Shown: one piece after another, positions 45,574 to 54,534 of the stretch
How positions within the stretch are numbered: position 1 is the first letter of the stretch
Layout of the letters: each line of letters starts with the position of its first letter
Assembly (NCBI GenBank): GCA_028282885.1
Contig: JANQGX010000088.1
Coordinates: forward strand, 124,001-188,000
Source of the DNA: SAR324 cluster bacterium
GTDB taxonomy: Bacteria; SAR324; XYD2-FULL-50-16
Reading direction: 5' to 3'
DNA length: 64,000 nt
Program-made: the position numbers and the translations under genes
The notes under the pieces: model-generated
Told to the model about the DNA's origin: nothing
What the model saw: only the letters and a program-made list of their open reading frames with translations
The model's database searches: none

Positions 45574-45590
45574 TAATGGTTCACCCATTA
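45574..45590. promoter_or_regulatory. Inverted repeat upstream of the TAXI-SBP gene
   Basis: TAATGG-N5-CCATTA is a perfect palindrome about 205 bp before the SBP start. A minus-strand TTGACA-like box (TGTCAA at 45617-45622 on the plus strand) is nearby, without a clear -10. A GntR-type operator is one possibility. Confidence 0.3.
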
Positions 45591-45665
45591 CCCAATTGCT
45601 ATAAATCTGAGAATTCTGTCAAGTAGTTTTTCAATTGGGTTTGGGTAGTTAAAGCCAGCTATCGG

Positions 45666-46646
45666 TCAGAAACCGAAAATCCTGGCAGCGTTTTTCCCCC
45701 TTACAGCATCTCTTTGATCGGGGGGCAGGGCATCGACTCGGGACAGGCAGCCTTTCATATCACCGATATTGTGAGGATAATCGGAACCATACATAACATT
45801 ACCGGCTCCAGCCACATTGATGCAGAATTCCAGAGCTTCTTGTCGAAAAGTCACCGAATCAAAGTAGATTCTATCGATATAGCTGCTGGGCGGTTGAGAA
45901 ATGGTTTCTCTACAGGCGGGCATATTTTTGTGGCAAAAATCCAATCTACCGATAAGGTAAGGGAGTGTACCTCCGGCATGACAAGCGATAATTTTCAGTT
46001 TCTGATAACGATCAAAAAAGCCGTCATAGATCATACGGGCAACTGCCAGTGTTGTGTCAAACATAAACCCGACCGATGGAACCAGATTGTACCTCCCCAT
46101 ATCCATTTCTCCAACACCTGGCGGCGCTGCAGGATGAACCAGAACCGGTAACTCTTTTTCATCGATTGCCTTCCAGACAGGGATCAGCAAAGGATCAGTC
46201 AGCGACATACCACTGATGTTAGCCGATACAAACACTCCGGATGTGCCCTTGCTCACTGCCCGATCCAACTCTTTAACAGCCCTGTCAGGATACTGCCAGG
46301 GCAGGGTGGCAAACCAGCGAATCCGATCCGGATAAATTCTCTGCTGATCTGCCATATCATCATTCATCATTATTGCCGTAGAGGAACTAATTTCCTCCCC
46401 TCCCCAATAAACACTGGGGCAGGTGAGCGATACAATCGCTACATCCACACCAGCTTCGTCCATGTCTTTAATTCGCAATGCATAATCAAACATTGGCTCC
46501 ATCAGGGTCATAAAAGCGGCCCCATCCAACTGAAATACACGCAGGCCATGACTTTCCACTAAAGAATAGCGACCCCCATGGACCAAAATCGTCTTCAGCC
46601 ACTCGTCGTTCAGCATGTGAGTATGAACGTCTATCACAGGCGTCAT
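45666..46646 (-). CDS. Amidohydrolase_2 family protein (ACMSD / gamma-resorcylate decarboxylase-like)
   Basis: 326 residues, strong AAGGAG site. TIM-barrel metal motifs: IDVHTHM (Asp6, His8, His10), VLVHPAAPPG (His), IIACHAGGTLP (His) and MYGSDYPHN (catalytic Asp). This arrangement is typical of aminocarboxymuconate semialdehyde decarboxylase relatives, which are non-oxidative decarboxylases or hydrolases. It is the first gene of the left module and may act on the substrate imported by the TRAP system. Confidence 0.86.
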   Translation of the reverse strand: MTPVIDVHTHMLNDEWLKTILVHGGRYSLVESHGLRVFQLDGAAFMTLMEPMFDYALRIKDMDEAGVDVAIVSLTCPSVYWGGEEISSSTAIMMNDDMADQQRIYPDRIRWFATLPWQYPDRAVKELDRAVSKGTSGVFVSANISGMSLTDPLLIPVWKAIDEKELPVLVHPAAPPGVGEMDMGRYNLVPSVGFMFDTTLAVARMIYDGFFDRYQKLKIIACHAGGTLPYLIGRLDFCHKNMPACRETISQPPSSYIDRIYFDSVTFRQEALEFCINVAGAGNVMYGSDYPHNIGDMKGCLSRVDALPPDQRDAVRGKNAARIFGF

Positions 46647-46686
46647 ATAAACTCCTTATCAATGCAGGTTTTTGAAGTCGTCGACA

Positions 46687-46710
46687 ATGTTCTGGAACTA
46701 ATTAGAACAT
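46687..46710. promoter_or_regulatory. Inverted repeat upstream of the amidohydrolase gene
   Basis: ATGTTCT and AGAACAT flank a 10-base centre, about 40 bp before the amidohydrolase start. This is a suitable place for an operator in the promoter of the left module. Confidence 0.35.
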
Positions 46711-47049
46711 CACCGATACGAAAAAAGCAGAGGAAATCATAGGGAAATGATTTTTTGATGTCAAATCTGGTTATAATTAGTCTTTCCTGAAAGATCCGGA
46801 GATATTCATCATTGTATCAAAAAGCACCGGATTGGGATGCAAACGATTTTTTCCTTCGTTGGACAGGTTTTCGGACTCCTGCAATAACCTGAATACCCAA
46901 TTTCAATTCTGAAGGAATAAGCTCCGCTGTCAGAATTAAAAGCCGGGCTTTCGGCTAAGCTCTAAAGCCGGTGCAGATTGAGCTTAACAAAAGAGTCCGG
47001 AATTCCACTTGACAGCCATTTTTGATATTGATAAGGGTCAAATGCACTT

Positions 47050-47060
47050 TGGTCATACCA
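47050..47060. promoter_or_regulatory. FadR/GntR-type operator before the right-module regulator
   Basis: TGGTCATACCA is a perfect TGGT-N3-ACCA palindrome, matching the shape of FadR-subfamily operators. It ends 18 bp before the GntR start codon at 47079. A TTGACA box (47009-47014) lies upstream, so bound protein would block initiation; autoregulation is the simplest reading. Confidence 0.6.
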
Positions 47061-47078
47061 TTCGAAATTAGAAATATC

Positions 47079-47801
47079 ATGAATGAAAATCAATTGTTCA
47101 AACCGGTAGAGCAGAAGAGAGTTTTTGAAGATATTGCCAACCAGATCAGGGAAGCGATTTTGAGTAAAAAGTTAAAGGCACAGGATCGTCTTCCCTCGGA
47201 GAGGGAATTGGCTGAGCAGTTTAAGGTAGGGCGTTTAACCATTCGAGAGGCGCTTCGTACTCTTGAAAGCAAGGGTTTTGTAAAAGTCAAAAAGGGGAGT
47301 GGTGGTGGTGCTTTTGTCGGTGAGGGAGACCCTGGCATGGTAGCTTCCCTCATTATTGACAACTTACAGTTGGAAGGACTGACAGGTGATCAGATCACCG
47401 AATCCAGAATCACCCTTGAATGCGCGGGAATCAGAATGGCAATCAAGAATGCGGGCATGGACGATCTGGACCGGGTTGCCGAGAGTATTGAAGCCACACG
47501 TGAGATTCTCAAACCTGAAAGAGCCGGAGAAATTTTGGCCAAAATGGTTGAATTTCACATTCTGGTTGCCAAGGCATCCCACAATCTACCTTATGTCTTG
47601 TTTGTCCGTTCGTTGATGGAATGGGGATTGAGAATGCGTAAAAACTGGATTCCCACAGCGGAAGAGCAAGCCTATTCCTATCAGTCACATCTGGATATCT
47701 TCAGGTCCATCAGCTCAAAGGATGAAAAAAAAGCCATGGCGCTAATGGAAGAACACATCATCTGCATGGGTAGCCTGGGCCCCAATTCCATAAAAATGTA
47801 A
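47079..47801 (+). CDS. GntR-family regulator (FadR subfamily), right module
   Basis: About 240 residues from ATG 47079; a frame beginning at 47022 would run over the operator and is rejected. The winged helix contains DRLPSERELAEQFKVGRLTIREALRTLESKGFVKVKKGSGGG (key words LPSERELA and LTIREALR). The FCD domain follows, with FHILVAKASHN and SHLDIFRSISSKDEKKAMALMEEHI. It is a paralogue of the regulator at 41429-42169 and heads the right module. Confidence 0.9.
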   Translation: MNENQLFKPVEQKRVFEDIANQIREAILSKKLKAQDRLPSERELAEQFKVGRLTIREALRTLESKGFVKVKKGSGGGAFVGEGDPGMVASLIIDNLQLEGLTGDQITESRITLECAGIRMAIKNAGMDDLDRVAESIEATREILKPERAGEILAKMVEFHILVAKASHNLPYVLFVRSLMEWGLRMRKNWIPTAEEQAYSYQSHLDIFRSISSKDEKKAMALMEEHIICMGSLGPNSIKM

Positions 47802-47970
47802 ATCCTGCCGGGAGATGCTTCCCGGCCTTTCATCGATCTCTCAACTCATCCCTGACCGGAAGTTATTGGTACTCTACCGGTCTGAATATCAATTTAACCC
47901 TGTTTTTCAAGGATATTCAAAACATCAACGTCAGCCGATTTCCATCAACCCATTGAAAAAAGGAGAAAAC

Positions 47971-49023
47971 ATGGAAAAGTCAGGATTATCCTACTCCACT
48001 AATCCGATTTGTCGATTTCTGTTTGCCCTGATCTTTTTCCTGGTTGCAGGGAGTTCATCCATACTGGCAGCAGAAGAACCTTTTGAAATCACCATCTCCA
48101 CAATACCAGCCGGATTTTCCTCGTATGTTATGGGCGTTGCCCTGGCAGAGCAGATCAATAAGCACAGCACCTGGTTGAAGGCGGTAGCCACTGAAGGTCG
48201 AGGGCCTGTCGAGCATATGAAGACCCTGGTGCGAAAACCTGAAAAGAGAAAAAACTACCTGTTTTTCAATACGACCTGGGATATCTGGGAGGCTAAAAAA
48301 GGTTTGGGCGCGTATAAAGGGTTTGATTTCAACTATGACGAATTTCGTTTTGTCAGCCTCCTGGGGATTGCCGGTAATGGTATCAGCACTCTTGATCCGG
48401 AAATCAAAAATTTAAACGACCTCGCCGGGAAAAAGGCCATATTTGATTCCGGGAAAGGTAAAGGTCGTGAAGTGGTTTACCTTGGCATTATGGAAGCTGC
48501 AGGCATAAATGTTAAAAAAGTCAAATTTCAGTATGCCAGGGGCAAAGGCGCTGCCGACACTCTCAGGGACGGTCTGGTGGACGCCATCTATACCGGTCAT
48601 ATTCTTAAAAAATTGCCTGCTTCATATGGAAACAGTCCTTATATGGCTGAGCTGGTTGCCACCAAAAAGGTTTATTTCCTCTCCTTTGAAGAAGCCGCAG
48701 TCAACGCCTACAAAGCCAAAACGGGACATCCTCTGGGACTGGTCAAAGTAGCAGCAAAAGAGCTCTCTCCTCTACAGACCGAGCCTTGCGGTATCCTGAT
48801 CAAACCTCTGGCCTTTGCAGCACATCTGGATATGCCCGATCGGGTCGTGTCGGAAGTTTTAAGGGTTATATATGAGAATGCCCATATTTTCAAAGAGTAT
48901 ACTCCGCTGGGTGCAATTCTGACCAAGGAGACGATTGCCTCTTTGGGTGTACCCGCCGAAGAATACCATCCGGCTGCTGTCAGGTTTTTTAAGGATAAGG
49001 GAATTGCTATCACCGGATTTTAA
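47971..49023 (+). CDS. TAXI-family TRAP transporter solute-binding protein, right module
   Basis: About 350 residues from ATG 47971 (AAAAAAGGAG upstream); a longer frame from 47815 has no leader-like start. Signal peptide FLFALIFFLVAGSSSILAAEE. Body features mirror the left copy: ITISTIPAGFSSYVMGVALAEQINKHS, LNDLAGKKAIFDSGKGKG, DAIYTGHILKKLP and the C-terminal EYHPAAVRFFKDKG. It captures an organic acid for the permease encoded 14 bp downstream. Confidence 0.9.
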   Translation: MEKSGLSYSTNPICRFLFALIFFLVAGSSSILAAEEPFEITISTIPAGFSSYVMGVALAEQINKHSTWLKAVATEGRGPVEHMKTLVRKPEKRKNYLFFNTTWDIWEAKKGLGAYKGFDFNYDEFRFVSLLGIAGNGISTLDPEIKNLNDLAGKKAIFDSGKGKGREVVYLGIMEAAGINVKKVKFQYARGKGAADTLRDGLVDAIYTGHILKKLPASYGNSPYMAELVATKKVYFLSFEEAAVNAYKAKTGHPLGLVKVAAKELSPLQTEPCGILIKPLAFAAHLDMPDRVVSEVLRVIYENAHIFKEYTPLGAILTKETIASLGVPAEEYHPAAVRFFKDKGIAITGF

Positions 49024-49037
49024 ACAAGGACCCGCTT

Positions 49038-50912
49038 TTGGAATCGATTTCGGACAAAATACGCCATAACCCGCTCTACCTGCTGGTTACTATAGTCGGT
49101 TTGGCAATGGCCTTGTACCACCTGATGGTAACCCAGGTCCTGCTGCAGGACGCCAAACCACATTTAAACACTCACCTGGGATTCTGTCTGCTGTTGGTAT
49201 TTTTGGGTGATTTCGTACAGAAGAAAGGTTGGTTTTCAAAATTACTACCTTTGCTGCTGACTCTTTTTTCTCTGGCTTGTAGTCTTTACGTGCATTTTTT
49301 ATGGCCAGAGTTGGAAAACCGGGCCTATTTCAATACCCTTCCTGATCTGGTTGTGGGTGTGGTTCTGATCTTACTTGTCCTGGAGGCAACCAGAAGGCAT
49401 TTCGGGCTTATTTTACCTCTGCTTTCAATCCTGGTTGTTCTCTACCCTTTTGTTGGCAGGCATTTCCCTGAGCCCTTTCGATGTCAGTCCATGGATCTTG
49501 ATCAGACTATCTCCAACCTCTCCATAGGTCTGGACAACGGAATATATGGAATTGTATTGCCCACTTCAGCCAATTACATCTTCCTGTTTGTCATTTTTGG
49601 TGCCATCCTTCAATCTCTGGGTGGTACCCGGTTTTTCATGCTTCTGGCAAAGCTGGTTGCCGGAAAAATGCAGGGCGGCCCGGGAATGATGGCTGTCGTC
49701 AGCAGTTCACTGGTTGGGTCAATAACAGGTAGCGCTGCTGCAAATGTGGCAATAACCGGTTCATTCACCATTCCCTTGATGAAGAAAGTCGGATACAAAC
49801 CGGAACAAGCCGCAGCTATTGAAGCGGCCGCATCCAACGGAGGCCAGATTATGCCTCCCATCATGGGAATTGTTGCTTTCGGGATGGCAGGACTGACCGG
49901 AATTCCCTATCTTAAAATCATCGCTATGGCGCTTCTGCCTGCCTTATTGTATTTCTGGGCCACCGGATTATATGTCTATTTAAGGGCAGGTCAACGGAAT
50001 ATACTGGCAATGGATTCAGAACGTGTTGACAGGGGAGAGTTACTAAGGTCACTCCCTTCATTCCTTTTACCTTTTGCCGTCATTATTATTCTGCTGGTTA
50101 AAGGTTACAGCGTGATGTATGTTGCCTTCTGGGCAATAATCTGTTCCATTCTCATTTCGCTGGTCGGCAGACGCAAACCGTCCCTTGGCGTTATTCTGGA
50201 CGGTTTTGTAAATGGAGCAAAAGCAGGTGCTACGATTGGAGCTTCAGCAGCGTGTGTCGGTTTGATTCTGGCAACGGTTACCATGAGCGGGCTGGGGGTC
50301 AAACTCTCATCAGGTATTCAGATTTGGAGTGGTGGAGTTCTGTTTGCGGGATTAATTATCATCGCCATTATCTGCGTAATCCTGGGCTGTGGCGGACCCT
50401 CCCTGACTGCCTATTTCATTGTATCCATGTTTGCCACTCCCGCATTGATGAAGATGGGTGTCGGTTTTGAACAGGCTCATTTTTTCACCATGTTTTTTGC
50501 AGTCTTTGCCTTTCTGACCCCACCGATTGCAATGGTTGCTCTTATTGCCGCCAAACTGGCAGGCGCACCATACATCGCATCAGCCCTTGAAGCCACCAAA
50601 GCAGCAATTGGGGGATTTGTCATTCCGTTTATGTTTATTTACTGCCCAGCCCTTTTATTACAATGGCATGATCCATTTCAGGATGTCATTGGACTCTTTG
50701 CCTGTATCATCTGTCTGTTGGCATTGGAAGTCGGTTTCGTTGGTTATTTTGTAAATGAATGTACAATCCCGGAAAGATTTCTCTCCGTAGGCGCCGCCAT
50801 TATTCTCTTTCTTTCCCTGACATTGGAATCGTACTTATCTTTCACAACCGGACTGATTGTAATCTTGTTACTTTTTGTCCGACAAAAATGGAGAAAATCG
50901 GTTGAGGATTGA
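49038..50912 (+). CDS. Fused TRAP transporter permease (TAXI type), right module
   Basis: 624 residues from a TTG start with AAGGA seven bases upstream. Four small-permease helices are followed by the DctM-like part. Signatures: GSITGSAAANVAITGSFTIPLMKKVGYKPEQAAAIEAAASNGGQIMPPIMGI (key parts GSAAANVAITG and GGQIMPPIMG) and, in the second repeat, LGCGGPSLTAYFIVSMFATPALMKMG and FLTPPIAMVALIAAKLAGA. It is paralogous to the left-module permease. Probable Na+-driven uptake of an organic anion. Confidence 0.9.
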   Translation: MESISDKIRHNPLYLLVTIVGLAMALYHLMVTQVLLQDAKPHLNTHLGFCLLLVFLGDFVQKKGWFSKLLPLLLTLFSLACSLYVHFLWPELENRAYFNTLPDLVVGVVLILLVLEATRRHFGLILPLLSILVVLYPFVGRHFPEPFRCQSMDLDQTISNLSIGLDNGIYGIVLPTSANYIFLFVIFGAILQSLGGTRFFMLLAKLVAGKMQGGPGMMAVVSSSLVGSITGSAAANVAITGSFTIPLMKKVGYKPEQAAAIEAAASNGGQIMPPIMGIVAFGMAGLTGIPYLKIIAMALLPALLYFWATGLYVYLRAGQRNILAMDSERVDRGELLRSLPSFLLPFAVIIILLVKGYSVMYVAFWAIICSILISLVGRRKPSLGVILDGFVNGAKAGATIGASAACVGLILATVTMSGLGVKLSSGIQIWSGGVLFAGLIIIAIICVILGCGGPSLTAYFIVSMFATPALMKMGVGFEQAHFFTMFFAVFAFLTPPIAMVALIAAKLAGAPYIASALEATKAAIGGFVIPFMFIYCPALLLQWHDPFQDVIGLFACIICLLALEVGFVGYFVNECTIPERFLSVGAAIILFLSLTLESYLSFTTGLIVILLLFVRQKWRKSVED

Positions 50913-50965
50913 CAGGTTTGCAGTAAATCGAAATGAGAATTTGCATTCAATCTGGATGAGATGAA

Positions 50966-52909
50966 ATGGACTGGAAAACTTCAGTAAAGTCGAATGGAAT
51001 CATGGAATGGCCCTATCCGGTCCGCTATCATGACGAGATCGAACTGGAAACCGATGTTTTGGTTTTAGGGGGAGGTATTGCCGGGTGTTTTGCTGCTATT
51101 GCTGCGGCAAAAGCCGGATCCAGAGTTATCGTCTTGGAGAAGGGAGCTGCTCTTCGTAGTGGTTCCGGAGGGACAGGATGTGACCATTGGATCAATACAC
51201 CCCATCCCGACTCTTCCATCACGGCTGAAGAGATTTTGGACTGGGAAGTGAAATTCAGTGGCGGATATTGTAATGGTATTTCCAGATATATCGCAGCCAG
51301 GGAAAGTTATGAAACCCTGCTGGAATTGGAAGCGATGGGGGGTAAGATCCGGGATACAAGCGATGAATTCGAAGGAGCGGCTTTTCGGGATGAAAAATCA
51401 AAATTTCTTTTTGCCTATGATTACGAAAACAGAATTCACTTTCGCGTCTGGGGAAGCACGTTCAAACCAGCACTTTACAAAGCCTGTCGTGAATTAAAAG
51501 TAAATATCAAAGACCGGTTGATGGTTACAGCTCTTTTGACTGCAAATGGCATGGCCGGTGAAAGAGTGATAGGGGCCATGGCGCTGCACACGCGAACGGG
51601 CGCATTCTATATTATCAAAGCGGGTGCAGTGATCAATTGTCTGTCCCGTCACCAAAGAAACTGGGCTTTCTCAACAGAACTCCGAGGCATTTCCAGCTTC
51701 CGACCTCCCCAGATTGTCGGTGATGGACATGCTATGGCCTGGCGGGCAGGGGCCGAATTTACCATGATGGAAAAATCGGTTTTAACCTCATTCGGCAGCG
51801 GTAATGTATTGCCACCATATAGTCATGGTAACTGCCTCAATACCTGGTTTCCCTGCTCAATGATTGATGCCAAGGGCAGTGAGATACCTTACCAGAATCG
51901 TGACAACATGATCATTCCTGACCCTGCCGACCGCACCCGCCCTGCTCCGGGTCAGAAGTTCCTCGGGGAACGAACCACAGACTATGAATATAAAAGGCCT
52001 GAGTTGATCGGCAATCTAAAAGAAAAAATCGAACAGGGAGAGTACACCTTGCCCCTCTACGCAGATCTGCCAGGCATGTCTGAAATGGACCGTAAGGCCA
52101 TCTGGGGCTTGATGGTTGGCGAAGAGGGAAAGACAGGGATTCCGGTACGGGATTTGTACCAGATAGCCGGTTTCGATCCCGAGATGGATCTTCTGCAAAG
52201 TTATATGTTTCTGGGAAGCGACCCCATGAGGGGAAGTGTCAGACCCCAAGAGAGGACAGGTGGTGAGATAGGTGATGCAGGTGGACTTTTTGTGGATTGG
52301 GAACTAAAAACCAATCTGGAGGGATTCTATGCCGCCGGTGATGCTTTGTTTGCTGGCAACTACTTTTACCATGCTGCTACTACCGGTCGATATGCCGGCA
52401 AAAATGCGGCACGGTTTGCTGCTAAAGTAAATAAGTTCTCGCCGAATCGGGAACAGATCAAGAAAGAGAAAACAAGGATTTACCTGCCGCTAGGAAAAAA
52501 GGGACGCATGGAATGGAAGGAGCTGAACATGGCGATGTGTCGAATTATGCAGGATTACTGCAGCGAATACAAAAACGAAGAGCTGCTAAATATTGGTTTG
52601 GCCTGGTTTGACGACATCGAAAAAAACGAATTGAGCCATGTTTCTGTTGATAATCCTCACCAGCTTGTCCGCACCCTGGAGGTCTTTAATGTCCTGACCT
52701 GCAATCGTATGATTCTGCAGGCTTCATTGGCAAGAAAAGCAAGCAGCAAGTATCTGCATTTTCACCGTCTTGATTATCCAGAACTGGACCCCGAACAGTG
52801 GCGCAAATGGATCGTCTTAAAAAACCTTGACGGTACGATTGAACAATCAGCCAAACCGTTAAATTTCTGGCAGTCCTTGGTGGATATCTATGAAAGTCAC
52901 AGATCATAA
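50966..52909 (+). CDS. AprA/FrdA-like FAD-dependent oxidoreductase, right module
   Basis: 647 residues. FAD-binding start DVLVLGGGIAGCFAAIAAAKAGSRVIVLEKG, then SGSGGTGCDHW, the counterpart of SGATGNDHF in the left copy. Other blocks: IVGDGHAMAWRAGAEFTMME, GGLFVDWELKTNLEGFYAAGDALFAGNYF, and a helical C-terminal domain with VDNPHQLVRTLEVFNVL and RLDYPELDP, again mirroring the left copy. It is about 90 residues longer than its paralogue, mainly through insertions in the substrate-capping region. Function unknown; electron partner is the ferredoxin encoded 18 bp downstream. Confidence 0.87.
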   Translation: MDWKTSVKSNGIMEWPYPVRYHDEIELETDVLVLGGGIAGCFAAIAAAKAGSRVIVLEKGAALRSGSGGTGCDHWINTPHPDSSITAEEILDWEVKFSGGYCNGISRYIAARESYETLLELEAMGGKIRDTSDEFEGAAFRDEKSKFLFAYDYENRIHFRVWGSTFKPALYKACRELKVNIKDRLMVTALLTANGMAGERVIGAMALHTRTGAFYIIKAGAVINCLSRHQRNWAFSTELRGISSFRPPQIVGDGHAMAWRAGAEFTMMEKSVLTSFGSGNVLPPYSHGNCLNTWFPCSMIDAKGSEIPYQNRDNMIIPDPADRTRPAPGQKFLGERTTDYEYKRPELIGNLKEKIEQGEYTLPLYADLPGMSEMDRKAIWGLMVGEEGKTGIPVRDLYQIAGFDPEMDLLQSYMFLGSDPMRGSVRPQERTGGEIGDAGGLFVDWELKTNLEGFYAAGDALFAGNYFYHAATTGRYAGKNAARFAAKVNKFSPNREQIKKEKTRIYLPLGKKGRMEWKELNMAMCRIMQDYCSEYKNEELLNIGLAWFDDIEKNELSHVSVDNPHQLVRTLEVFNVLTCNRMILQASLARKASSKYLHFHRLDYPELDPEQWRKWIVLKNLDGTIEQSAKPLNFWQSLVDIYESHRS

Positions 52910-52927
52910 CCATTACCACTTAGAAAA

Positions 52928-53215
52928 ATGAAGTCATTCGCACTCCCTAACAACACCTCACCAGCAAGTCCGGTCATCATCGATGCTGACATCTGTAACG
53001 GCTGCAATAAATGCGTTAATATCTGTCAGGTAGACCTGATGATACCCGTAAGAAAAAAAGGAGCGGCTCCAATCATTCTTTACCCCGAAGAGTGCTGGTA
53101 TTGTGGTTGTTGTGTGGAAATCTGCCCTGAAACCGGGGCAATTAAGCTGAATCCGCCGCTAATACAGCGAGTCCGCTGGAAGAGAAAAAAGACAGGAGAG
53201 CATTTCAGGGTATAG
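52928..53215 (+). CDS. 2x[4Fe-4S] ferredoxin (AprB-like), right module
   Basis: 95 residues with CNGCNKCVNICQVDLM and CWYCGCCVEICPETGAI cluster motifs and a basic tail (RVRWKRKKTGEHFRV). YPEECWYCGCC matches YPDECWHCNAC of the left copy. It is the last gene of the right module. Confidence 0.87.
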   Translation: MKSFALPNNTSPASPVIIDADICNGCNKCVNICQVDLMIPVRKKGAAPIILYPEECWYCGCCVEICPETGAIKLNPPLIQRVRWKRKKTGEHFRV

Positions 53216-53218
53216 TTT

Positions 53219-53692
53219 TTAGCACTGCAACAACATTCTCTCCGCTTTGGTGGAGAATCCCAGCTTTTCAAATGCCTTTTTCGCTTCGACATTGAAGGCC
53301 AGGACGTTCAGTTCAAGATGATAAATACCTGCTTTGATAGCGATCTCTTTAGCTGCCGATACCAGGGCTTTGCCGATACCGGAATTTCTGAGGTTTTCGG
53401 TGACACAAATCTGGTCGACTTCAGCAAACCTGCGGGCAAAATGAAACAGATGCTCTTCCCGCTCAACCAGCTTCAGGAGAAGATAACCCACATCAACATC
53501 ATCTTTCGAAGCAACGATAATGGATGTCCCCTGTTCTTCCAGATGCTCTTCAAACCACTTTTTCAGTTCAGGCTTCTGAATGGTTCGATAAATGGCCGGC
53601 GCAAAAGAGACGTGGATATTCTGAACTTCGCAGCAGAGTGAAACAACAACGTCAATTTCCGATTTTGCTATTATCCTGGTTTTGATACTCAT
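53219..53692 (-). CDS. GNAT family N-acetyltransferase
   Basis: About 157 residues from ATG 53692, chosen for the GGAGGG seven bases upstream. The acetyl-CoA-binding signature is VDQICVTENLRNSGIGKALVSAAKEIA (V-x2-x-R-N-x-G-I-G-K/A), followed by LELNVLAFNVEAKKAFEKLGF, the classic motif-B ending. The acceptor is not readable. It converges on the right module and is probably unrelated to it. Confidence 0.87.
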   Translation of the reverse strand: MSIKTRIIAKSEIDVVVSLCCEVQNIHVSFAPAIYRTIQKPELKKWFEEHLEEQGTSIIVASKDDVDVGYLLLKLVEREEHLFHFARRFAEVDQICVTENLRNSGIGKALVSAAKEIAIKAGIYHLELNVLAFNVEAKKAFEKLGFSTKAERMLLQC

Positions 53693-53835
53693 TTTGATTC
53701 CCTCCACATCAGCTCTGCAACCATTTCCGGAACAGAACCGTTTATTGTGGTCAACTCAATCCATTATGTCTAAATTCCGTTTTCTCTACAAGCTCAATAT
53801 TGGTGAACAGGGGATTTAGGAAAATATCCAGGGGA

Positions 53836-54040
53836 AGCCTTTGAATACAAGACAAGAACCGGACCCAAAAACCAAATTGGTAGCACGGAAGCTGATTACT
53901 TCGGTGGAATTTTGATCGACTGCGAGGACAATATCCATCTGGTGGGCAGTTCCTATGGACGGATGAGCCTGAAACGGACTTCGGCCGGCACCTGGGATGG
54001 CGTGATTATGAAGCTTGACGCAAGTGAGGATGAGCTATAG
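53836..54040 (+). pseudogene. Fragment of an SBBP-type beta-propeller repeat protein
   Basis: The plus strand reads IGSTEADYFGGILIDCEDN, then IHLVGSSYG, later GTWDGVIMKLDASEDEL and stop at 54038-54040. This matches an SBBP beta-propeller repeat ('iGts..dyg.giavDs.gniyvtG.t.g'). The frame has no start codon and is closed by a stop just upstream (about 53804), so only one to two repeats of a normally long secreted protein remain. Confidence 0.5.
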
Positions 54041-54116
54041 ACTCGGGTTAAAAATAGGGTTTGGTTATCAAACTTAAAGAGACTGAAATCGTGAATTTTG
54101 AACCAGAGATAGAGAC

Positions 54117-54398
54117 ATGCTTTTAAAAGGACCTGCACAACAACTTGCTGATTATATGGTGAAATTAAGTCTGAAATTGCACCATGATGAATGGGCTTTT
54201 GGGCTTGAGTACGAACTGTGGAAAGAGGTGATCGGAAACCAGGACCTCCTTTCCGACACCGAAGTGGAAAAACTGCAGGAACTGTCAAAATGGTGTGACG
54301 GCTGGATAACCATGTCCCACAGCGGAGGCAGCGAGAACCTGACCTTTGTTCAAATGGGAGATTGGAAATCCAGGTACGAGCAAAATAAACCGTTCTAA
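54117..54398 (+). CDS. Small hypothetical protein
   Basis: 93 residues, soluble, acidic and Trp-rich (DEWAFGLEYELWKEVIGNQ; WCDGWITMSHSGG). A weak GAGAT-like site precedes the ATG. It resembles small conserved hypothetical proteins of proteobacteria, but I recognise no domain. Confidence 0.6.
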   Translation: MLLKGPAQQLADYMVKLSLKLHHDEWAFGLEYELWKEVIGNQDLLSDTEVEKLQELSKWCDGWITMSHSGGSENLTFVQMGDWKSRYEQNKPF

Positions 54399-54534
54399 AC
54401 CTTCAAATTCCATCTTTGCAGACAATATGCGAGTTTCTGCGTTTTACTTGCCCTCGCACCCGGTCAAACAGCGGTCGATCAAATCCCGGCAGGAAGGCAG
54501 TTAAACAGGAACCATAACCTCCCGGAGCAAGATC

